Shown: positions 56,920-64,000 of the stretch, piece by piece
How the letters are laid out: each line of letters starts with the position of its first letter
Numbering within the stretch: the stretch's first letter is position 1
Assembly (NCBI RefSeq): GCF_001642475.1
Contig: NW_019173988.1
Location: forward strand, 1 to 64,000
DNA: 64,000 bases
Direction: 5' to 3'
Source of the DNA: Fonsecaea monophora
Lineage: Eukaryota; Ascomycota; Eurotiomycetes; Chaetothyriales; Herpotrichiellaceae
Made by a program: the position numbers and the translations under genes
Notes under the pieces: model-generated
The model's database searches: none
Seen by the model: only the letters and a program-made list of their open reading frames with translations
What the model was told of the DNA's origin: nothing

Positions 56920-58138
56920 TCGCGTCAGCTGCTCCATCGCGTCTCCTCTCTCGACCAATGTCAACGACTCTTCAACCTCTAGCTAGTTCTCGACGTTCAA
57001 CTTCAGAATCCAACTAGCCCCTCGACCATAACCAACCACGAGCTTTTGTCACCGTTTTGCCACGTGGGAGAGATGCGGTCTTTGAAGAATCGGCCTTGCA
57101 AATGTCGAACTCTCACATACGTGGTGTTCGCGTAAGAGGAGTAGGAGATGGTCAAATTCCCAATGGAGCTTCATCGGCGGGTTGCTTATGATGTCTGGGG
57201 CATTCCAAAGAGGTTTCGGTTCTCAGAACACCTCGGACAAAGTATATGTGTCCCATGGCTCTCCATCTCTCAAAAATAGAGCTCTGCACCTCACAACATG
57301 TCGTCAAGTGCCGTCACTAGCGGTGGTACTCAAAACAGGACTTGAGATAGTCAATACGATCAATTGAGCTCTAAATCTCTACGTGTCTCTTCCGTAGATC
57401 CTCTGCTTTGGCGCCCTCGCTTTCCAAGTGTGTAGCATTGCGAGGACCAGCCATCCTAGATCAGAGAACAACATTAGCAAAGAGCACATTTCGAAGCTTG
57501 TTTACAAAAACAGTGTGTACCTCGTCGTGTACCAGCCAAAGTCGAGACATTTCGTCGGCCCCCTGCCAGTATCGGGAGCTTGTGCTCAAGCTCATCGTAA
57601 AATCTACCTAGTTTTCAGCGAGCAAACACATATTCGAAACTCGACGCAAGACGAGTCGGTGAAAATGTGCGAATTATTATGTTGGTCCTCTCCGTCCTCC
57701 CCGTCATAAAATGCACCTTCTGGTTTATTCGATCTTCCAGAGCTGCACCACTTTTTATTCGCTTTCATACGAGCTTGAAGAGCTTGGAGCTCCTCAATCA
57801 TATTTATATAACACGGCTATGGCTCAGGCATAAATCCGCCGCCGCATTTTTGATCGGCGGTGATGAAAAGAAACATACCTTGGCGTGGACGCAGTTGACT
57901 ACCACCGGAGTAGAAATCCGAGTCGAGTCCACAACGCACCTAGAAGGTAACTCGATCGACAGCTCAGACATTACAGCTGTCGAATGGCCACGGTGTCTTT
58001 GCGTACAGCAGGATTGCAGCACAATACCAGCGTCAATATAAAGACAGCTGCCGCCCATAAATGCGTGTTCGTGCCGGAGCTACAATGCTTTCCAGGTGGA
58101 TTCCAAGCAACCTCTGGAAATTACTAGCACCTGACAAG
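56920..58138. other. Intergenic, eL41 to M20 amidohydrolase
   Basis: About 1.2 kb with no gene I can support. Frames of up to 124 codons (57667-58041, plus) have no domain. It should hold the eL41 3' UTR on the left and the M20 gene terminator on the right. Confidence 0.5.
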
Positions 58139-59491
58139 CTATAGCAAGAACGCCAGTGCCGCCGTGGCATATGCCTCGGTCCCGACCGAAAGGGTGGGCT
58201 GTATCACAGGCGCAAAGTAGGAGCTGTGATTCCCTAGTATTTGTGTCAGAAAGGTTCACTGTTCTGTGTCAGGGCTTGACTGGGAAGTACCAGGAATGTC
58301 TTCCAACTTTCCATTGTGCACTGCATCGTCCCACTGTTGAGCATCGATACCGCCATAGTTCCAGAAGACGCTTGGAATCGACAGAGGAGATGTTAGGTTG
58401 GCGAAATCTTCGCTGCCGGTGGAGATGGTCGCATCTGTGCCAAACTCGCCGCGAAAGTGGTTCTTCATGGCTTCCGAGACAATGTCAGTGGCGGCCTCGT
58501 TGTTGTAGAGCAATGGAAATGATCCAATGTGCTCGATGCGCGGCGGCTTTGGGCTCCCAAAGGCTCTGCACTCGGCGTCGACGATGCGTCTGACGGCTTC
58601 TATCACCTTATGCCTGGTCTGTGAGCTGAAGGTCCGGATGTTGATTTGCAGTTCAGCCTCGTCGCTGATGATATTCGCCGCCGACCCTGCATGTAGGGAA
58701 CCGACTGTGACCACCACGGTTTCCCGCGGGTCGGTCTCGCGACTTACGATTGTCTGGAGCTTCATCACCGCGCTGCTCGCCAAAACCACAGGGTCGACGG
58801 CATGGTGTGGGCGACTTCCATGGCCACCACGGCCATAAAGAGTCACCAGGAAGCTGTCAGCAGCACTGCCCATGACTCCGCTCCGAGTCTTGATCATACC
58901 CGTCCTCATTGGCATCACATGCCCGCCCAGAGCCACGTGTGGTATTGGGATATGATGTCGGTTGACGTCAAACAGGCCGTCGTCGACCATGGCCTGCGCA
59001 CCTGCGCCTCGTTCCTCGTTGGGTTGAAATAGCGCAATAACCGTACCACCCCAAGCGTGGCGGCCCTTGTGAAGAAGTTCCGAGGCGGCAAGAAGAGCTG
59101 CCATGTGCAAGTCGTGGCCGCAAGCATGCATGACAGGCTTCACGACATTATCGGAGAGGTCGAGAACTGTCTTGGAACTCGCAAATTCAAGACCGGTCCG
59201 CTCTAGGACAGGCAGTGCATCCAGCTCTGCCCGCAGAAGAACGGTCTTGCCTGGCCCATTTTCGAGGACGCCGACAACGCCGTGCCCGCCGATGTGCGTG
59301 CGTACGTCAAACCCATCCAATTTTCTCAAGTGGGCTGCGACAACCTCCGCAGTCCTCTCTTCCTGAAGTGACAGCTCGGGATTTGCATGCAGTGTCCGGT
59401 ACAGGTGTTGGTACGGGCCCAAGTCGGGGAGGTATTGGGCGATCAACCTGGAGATCCTGGAGGGCTCTGTGTGCTGCTGTTCCGCCGCCAT
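58139..59491 (-). CDS. M20-family amidohydrolase (N-acyl amino acid / IAA-amino acid hydrolase type)
   Basis: M20D zinc or manganese enzymes split N-acyl amino acids (hippurate, IAA conjugates and similar). Exons 59491-58291 and 58233-58139 give 431 residues. The second exon restores the conserved end GNHSSYFAPVIQPTLSVGTEAY; without splicing (GTACTT...ACTAG intron of 57 nt) the protein would stop 20 odd residues early. Metal-site motifs are present: HACGHDLHM with Cys and His ligands, FQPNEERGAG with the catalytic Glu, and GGHVMPM. The dimerisation domain has the usual GRGGHGSRPHHAVDPV. SEDFANL carries another active-site stretch. No signal peptide is seen, so a cytosolic enzyme is likely. 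It diverges, 319 bp away, from the FMN-binding protein gene. The substrate is not decided. Confidence 0.92.
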
Positions 59492-59810
59492 ATTTGTTGA
59501 CCTGGAAGCATAGAGCTACGGACTATCGAGGGACAAAGGTTGTTGCGATGGTCAAAGAACCTTTGGTTACCCAATTACCCCACACTGTTACCACTAATCC
59601 AGAATAGGAAGGATGTCTTTTCACAACGTTACACAGACTTTGCCAAGCCATGTGACTCTCCCTCTGCTTGCCCTTGTGCCACATTGAGTTCAATTCAGAC
59701 TGCGACATGCATTGTTCGTTCGGAAATGAGATGACCATTTGCTAGCATCTTTGCAGACTCGAGTTTCTACCGCACCGCAGTTCGATCCCTAGTCGTCACT
59801 CCCCCCAAAC
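59492..59810. promoter_or_regulatory. Short divergent promoter region, M20 amidohydrolase / FMN-binding protein
   Basis: Only 319 bp separate the two start codons. TTGGTTACCCAATTACCCCACA near 59562-59583 has a small palindrome-like GGTTACC core. Shared control of the two genes is possible but not shown. Confidence 0.45.
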
Positions 59811-60659
59811 ATGGCCGATTCTCTCACCTACCCCAAGACCAAGAGTACCACGGTCAATCGCTATCACACCAGAGGTAAGGGCACGATCCTTCCCAACAGA
59901 GATTGTCACTTGGCAGAGGTACTGATTCCATGTTTGTTGTGTGCAGCGACATACGATGTCCAGGCCATCCACTCGATCGTCAACGACAGCTCGGTGCTCC
60001 ATGTCTCGTTCGCCCCCGACGCTGAAGATCCATTCCCGGCCATTCTGCCCATGATCGGGACCATGGGGTCCTACGAGTACCCGAGTGCGGGCCTCGACGA
60101 GCCCCTGGACTGCTACCTGCACGGCTACGTCAGCTCGCGCATCATGAGGCTTGCGACGTCCTCGCCCCAGGGCCTCCCCGTCAGCATCGCCGCCACAAAG
60201 GTCGACGGACTGGTCCTGGCCCTGACCCCCAACGCCCACAGCTACAACTACCGCAGCGCGATCCTGCACGGCTATGCCAGGATTGTGGAGTCGGCGGAAG
60301 AGAAAGTCTGGGCCATGGAGTTGATCACCAACTCGGTCGTCCCCGACCGCTGGAGGCACTCCCGCGTCCCACCGGACAGCGCGGAGATGCAGTCGACGAA
60401 AATCCTCAAGGTCAAGGTCACCGCGGCGAGCGGCAAGACCAGGGAGGGCGGACCGCACGACGAGGCCAAGGACACGACTCGTGACGACGTGACTGGAAAA
60501 ACCTGGGTGGGCGTGGTTCCCGTGGTGGAGAAGTTTTGCGAACCGATCGCAGGCCCGGACAACAAAGCCGCCGAACTCCCCAAGTACATTGCAGACTACG
60601 TCGGGGAGGCCAATGCAAAGGCCGAGGCGTACGCGTTGAATGCAGCTCGGCTGCCTTGA
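59811..60659 (+). CDS. Pyridoxamine 5'-phosphate oxidase-like FMN-binding protein
   Basis: The split-barrel flavin fold of this family binds FMN. Fungal members of this type are uncharacterised; they are not the vitamin B6 enzyme itself. Exons 59811-59874 and 59947-60659 give 258 residues. The 72-nt intron (GTAAGG...GTGCAG) is a multiple of three without stops, so the unspliced frame is also open (282 codons). I splice it because relatives read RYHTRATYDVQAIHSIVND directly. Further family signatures are VLHVSFAPDAEDPFPAILPMIG, YLHGYVSSRIM, VDGLVLALTPNAHSYNYRSAILHGYA and a C-terminal GKTWVGVVPV block. No signal peptide or targeting sequence is clear. Confidence 0.87.
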   Translation: MADSLTYPKTKSTTVNRYHTRGKGTILPNRDCHLAEVLIPCLLCAATYDVQAIHSIVNDSSVLHVSFAPDAEDPFPAILPMIGTMGSYEYPSAGLDEPLDCYLHGYVSSRIMRLATSSPQGLPVSIAATKVDGLVLALTPNAHSYNYRSAILHGYARIVESAEEKVWAMELITNSVVPDRWRHSRVPPDSAEMQSTKILKVKVTAASGKTREGGPHDEAKDTTRDDVTGKTWVGVVPVVEKFCEPIAGPDNKAAELPKYIADYVGEANAKAEAYALNAARLP

Positions 60660-61180
60660 AGGCGAGCCTCAATCAACGGAAGAGCCAGGATGTTCGTAAC
60701 ATTCAACGTGTTGGCCATGGGAGAGGGGTTCTAGGGAGTAGAGGTGGCAGCATGCCCTGCCCAGCGACGTTGACTGTGACCTTTGATGATAGAAATACAG
60801 AAACCTGAGTACGTTGAGACACGAGATCCCAGCCCAGTCTACATGCTGTTTTCTTTCCTGATAGCTTGATTTCACGCACCAGTAGAAGACGGAAATGATC
60901 CCAGGGATGAATACTTTCAAAGGGTAATGGAGAGTTATAGGCGTCGAGCATAAACGACGAGTATCTATCACGTAGACTCGATTCGACAAATCCTTGTCAT
61001 TCATTCACCTCCTTCGATTTTCATTGTTGTGTAGATTAGAACAGATCCCCATCTCCCCTTTCCCATTCTCCATTTTCCACTCTACTCATTTCCATGCTCA
61101 TCATCATCACCGACTCACCCTCACTATCCTCTCCCCCACCATCCTCACCCCCAACAATTCCATTCCCTCTCACAAGTCCA
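60660..61180. other. Convergent intergenic region, FMN-binding protein / tyrosyl-tRNA synthetase
   Basis: These 521 bp hold two 3' ends. Nothing else recognised. A (TCATCA)n/(CCACCA)n-like low-complexity tract begins near 61095 and runs toward the synthetase stop. Confidence 0.5.
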
Positions 61181-62762
61181 TCAAGATTCTTCGGGATACC
61201 CCAACCGATCCGCAGCCCGCCACGCCCGACTGCCCCGATACGCCGCGCGGACGGGCGCCAGGATCTGATTGAGCGCGGCGGCGACGGCGGCGACGATGTC
61301 GTCCGCGCGGAGGGTCTGGGTGGTGAGGTCGTGCATGATCTGCTCGAAAGTGGCGTAGTGTCGATGATCTCGACCATCACTGTCACCGTCACTCTCTCGG
61401 TCGGGCTTGGGCGCGGGGGGAAAGGTGAAGACCGTGCCGGCGGGGGAGGAGGGCGTCCAGAACGGGTAGGACAGCGAGAGAGTTGGTTGTACAAGGCCGT
61501 GATCAGCATCGTCATTGCTGGCAGTGGTGGTAGTAGTAGTAGTCGGGAGAGAGGAGAGAGGAGTATCATGGGTAGGAGTGTCTCCGGCACGCACTACAGA
61601 AGCAGTCCCCTCCACCCACCGCTCCATCTGCAGCTGGCTCAAAGGGATGAGGACGTCCCTCAGCGTGGCCAGGACGCCGTTCCTCGACACCTCGTCGCTC
61701 GACAGGTACCCCGCCCGCACTTTTTCCTCGACGGTGGCTTCGTCGTCGAGGAACATGATCTTGGTGTGCGGCGGGTGCGACGACGACATCTTGTCCCCGT
61801 ACAGGTTCGGGAGCATCGGATTCATCAGGTGTGCGCGGTTTCGGTACCCGAGCTGGGGGAGGAAGCGTTCGGCGAACTCGAAGATGCCGCGCTGTTAATT
61901 GACAGCGAGATCAGAGTCGTAATGTCAGCGTTCAGACTCGTTACCAATCAAGGGTCAGGGATTTTATTGTGTCATGGACTTTCTTCTGGGAAGGGAGGAT
62001 GAAACGTGGACGCGTTACCTGATCTGTACCCCCAAATTGAAAGTCAATGTCCAGATGCTCCTCAGCCAGTGTCTGTAGACCCGGACACAACATCGGCGCC
62101 AGCATGTCCGGGTTGTAGCTCCGGTCCCAGGCATCCCTCACCGCCTGCTGCGGCACGAGGGTGCAAAGCCTGCACTGGTCGAAGAAGAACCTCGGGTTGA
62201 TCTGGTACGAGGATTCGGCGATGAACTTGATGTTCTTGGAGGGGATTCCCAAGGTTTCCAGCGCGGCTTCGACGGTGAATCGGTAGTAGTGCATGCGTTG
62301 GACCACCTGTTCCATGGGATACTTGACATTGTCGAGGAAAGAGTAGACGTCGAGAAGGACCACGATGATCTTTTATCTCGGGTCAGTAGTCTCAACATAG
62401 AAACCTCTGGGGGAATGGGAATTCTCACCTCGACCCCTGCACGCAGGAAATCTGCAAATTTCAACAGTGGGATTAGATACCCGATGTGTGCTAGAGAAGG
62501 CTTCTGATCAGTCGTCTCTTCTTCGACGTCGCTGCTATTTGCACAGACTCACGCTTCCCTGTAGGCGAGGTGACTGTTCTCCCAATTGATCAGAATCTTT
62601 CCAACGACAAGCCGGGTCGAGATACTCACCCCATAGCCCAACTGGCTTTTTACCCTCCCTCGCAAGAGCTGTGTGGATGATATCGGCACCATGGATGTTC
62701 TCTTCTGGGATTCTCCTTGTGATCAACTGGAAGTTTTCGTCGAGCTGTCGACGACTTGCCAT
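61181..62762 (-). CDS. Tyrosyl-tRNA synthetase, cytosolic
   Basis: It attaches tyrosine to tRNA-Tyr. Five exons on the minus strand: 62762-62630, 62573-62553, 62490-62429, 62369-62019, 61891-61181, giving 425 residues. The 21-nt second exon supplies TSPTGK, so the class I signature reads WVTSPTGKPHIGY (HIGY at 53-56). The second signature, KMSSS, is at 223-227. The archaeal/eukaryotic type is clear from SSYQINPRFFFDQCRL and LDIDFQFGGTDQRGIF. No EMAPII-like C-terminal domain is present, as in other fungi. A Thr-rich insert (~305-325, TTTTTTT) lies in the C-terminal anticodon-binding region. The start at 62762 (MASRRQLDENFQLI) is the first good ATG. Alternative use of the AG at 62562 would delete the microexon's first 11 bases and break the motif. 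Confidence 0.95.
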
Positions 62763-63294
62763 GTTCACGGCTGCAAATGGCAAAGATGGCAAAGAGCTGT
62801 CAAGAGACGGCGAATCTGCTTCGCTAGGTGCGGGCTTGATGGGACCGTCGATCTCTGTAAGCTTTGAAATCTGCCTCTTTATTCAATATCCCACTCGTCA
62901 GGAGTTACCCTGGCTCGACGATCACTCTTTCGTCAACATGCATCTGGCGAACAGGGCGACGAATGCAATAACGTGCTCAAACATCAGAGCCCGAGTGGAA
63001 GCGTCCGAACGCCTTGCTGAAACTAATGTGTAACTCTCATAGCTGCAAAGGAATAGCTGTAGAGCAACGAGGTGTAGATGCGTCGTGGGTGGAAGGCTAG
63101 TGAGCACAGTCCGTGGTGGCTGGGTATCCGCACTTAAGCGCTTTGGAGAGAAGGGACCATGCGAACTGGTCGGTACTCCCAGTCCCAGATTGAAAACATG
63201 CTGTGTGACAAAGATAAACAGCCCACTCACGTTAGAGGTTGAAAGTCGACCTGAAAGACCGAGGCCTCGATCCCGGCCTGGCTGCAGATGGACG
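62763..63294. other. Intergenic upstream of tyrosyl-tRNA synthetase
   Basis: It should hold the synthetase promoter and the 3' end of the gene at the window edge, which lies on the same strand. No gene recognised. A 160-codon minus-strand frame (62922-63404) overlaps the edge gene in another frame and has no domain. Confidence 0.5.
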
Positions 63295-64000
63295 CTATGA
63301 CTCTGCCGTTTTCTGCCATGTCGGCGCCTCACTATCAATGATGTCCAGGGAGGCATCACCAAAGTCCTCCAGGATGGCTGCACAGAGTTTCTTGTAGACA
63401 GCAATGTCCCATACTATGGGCTCCCTTTTCTTCAACATCAGACCTTGTTGTGGAATAGCATCGCCATGTTTGACACGACGCCGTGTTCGGGTCTCCAGTT
63501 GTCGAGAATACTGTTCAGCCCAATTCTGGATGGTTGCATTGTCACACCATAAATCGTTCAGAGGCCCCCCCAAAACAGTAATGACCGCTTTGGTAGCAAC
63601 CGGCAGGAGATTGAACGGCTGTAGCAGGAGGACGCAATTGAGTGGGCCTCTTTCAAGATCGTCTTCGTTGACATGCAGAGGCGGCGTCATACGTGGCATG
63701 GTGCCATCGCATCGGATGTCCACTCGAGGTATACGAGGCACCCTCTCGAGTGACTTGCAGAGCGCAACCAAGCCATCCCACAGTTCGGGGATACGTTCGG
63801 GATATTGGAAGGGGTTGATGTCGAACTGGAGCCGGGTTTTGGCAAGGTCCGCGCCGTGCAAGCAGGGCACGTTGGACTCGATGTGGCCCGTATCGTGAAC
63901 GGCGGAGAAACGTAGTTCTTGGTTGCACAACAGTTCTCGAACCTCGCGGTGTATCTGGTGGTTACACAGCATGAGCCGCATTGGGCAGCAATGCTGACTG
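63295..64000 (-). CDS. Partial gene, F-box-like fungal protein of unknown function (5' end outside window)
   Basis: The frame runs open through the window end, so the visible 234 or so codons are the C-terminal part. The segment PMRLMLCNHQIHREVRELL resembles the helix after the LPxE-type motif in the many fungal 2EXR/F-box-like proteins, in which a short N-terminal motif precedes a CRQIxxEV element. The rest includes PRVDIRCDG, a long helical region with WAEQYSRQLETRTRRRVKHG, and AILEDFGDASLDIIDSEAP near the end. The internal Met at 63981 is not likely to be the true start. Role unknown; such genes are often lineage-specific. Confidence 0.55.
   Translation of the reverse strand, partial: SQHCCPMRLMLCNHQIHREVRELLCNQELRFSAVHDTGHIESNVPCLHGADLAKTRLQFDINPFQYPERIPELWDGLVALCKSLERVPRIPRVDIRCDGTMPRMTPPLHVNEDDLERGPLNCVLLLQPFNLLPVATKAVITVLGGPLNDLWCDNATIQNWAEQYSRQLETRTRRRVKHGDAIPQQGLMLKKREPIVWDIAVYKKLCAAILEDFGDASLDIIDSEAPTWQKTAES

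Noticed and set aside
58139..60659. M20 enzyme and FMN-binding protein as a catabolic operon-like pair
   Set aside because: They only share a short divergent promoter region. No substrate link can be drawn from sequence.
1..64000. tRNA genes, rRNA, CRISPR arrays, transposons, secondary-metabolite genes
   Set aside because: I scanned for B-box-like GGTTCGAANCC words, spaced direct repeats, transposase or RT motifs, and PKS/NRPS domains, and found none that held up.

Overview
The window is nuclear DNA from a filamentous ascomycete (Pezizomycotina). Genes lie on both strands and are cut by short GT-AG introns, mostly 43-130 nt, with CTAAC/CTGAC-like branch sites. The gene set is typical of moulds: Ku70, an HLTF/Rad5-type SNF2-RING protein, INO80, an FHA checkpoint kinase, a fungal-type glycogenin, Rix1 and a Ypp1/TTC7-like scaffold. 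An order-level placement (a Eurotiomycete such as a black yeast, or a Dothideomycete) would be a guess. I see no transposon, CRISPR array, rRNA, tRNA or secondary-metabolite cluster.

Layout, left to right. 0.7-4.6 kb: ferrochelatase (-) diverges from Ku70 (+). 5.2-9.9 kb: a membrane-anchored steryl-ester-hydrolase-type lipase (+) converges on a GPI-anchored yapsin-like protease (-). 11.3-17.8 kb: the Ypp1-like PI4-kinase scaffold (-) diverges from RIX1 (+). 18.2-21.2 kb: HIRAN/SNF2/RING protein. 22.7-25.4 kb: six-exon glycogenin. 26.2-28.0 kb: ferric-reductase-like flavocytochrome. 28.9-29.7 kb: secreted/membrane protein of unknown function. 29.7-33.3 kb: gene-poor, with a 17-bp tandem repeat. 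33.3-34.9 kb: epoxide-hydrolase-like enzyme. 35.2-37.0 kb: two small membrane-protein genes. 37-40.6 kb: gene-poor. 40.6-41.8 kb: Cys-cluster/coiled-coil protein. 41.9-49.2 kb: Par14 parvulin (-) diverging from INO80 ATPase (+). 50.6-52.6 kb: APC-family permease. 53.4-56.9 kb: FHA kinase (-) diverging from the 25-residue ribosomal protein eL41 (+). 58.1-60.7 kb: M20 amidohydrolase (-) diverging from an FMN-binding oxidoreductase-like protein (+). 61.2-62.8 kb: cytosolic tyrosyl-tRNA synthetase (-). A gene cut by the window edge lies at 63.3-64 kb.

Most genes are housekeeping and do not form one pathway. Four encode DNA-damage or chromatin functions (Ku70, the HLTF-like protein, INO80, the FHA kinase), but they are scattered among unrelated genes and I do not claim a functional cluster. 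Exon structures were worked out by hand from splice signals, reading-frame continuity and family conservation. The main corrections to a simple open-reading-frame view are: a 5' exon of the lipase; a 49-nt intron and extra 5' exon in the Ypp1-like gene; a 21-nt microexon in tyrosyl-tRNA synthetase; a C-terminal exon of the M20 enzyme; four exons of Par14; seven exons of the kinase; and the tiny eL41 gene. I found no convincing undescribed system. The most useful observations are gene-structure oddities and a few unusual protein regions.
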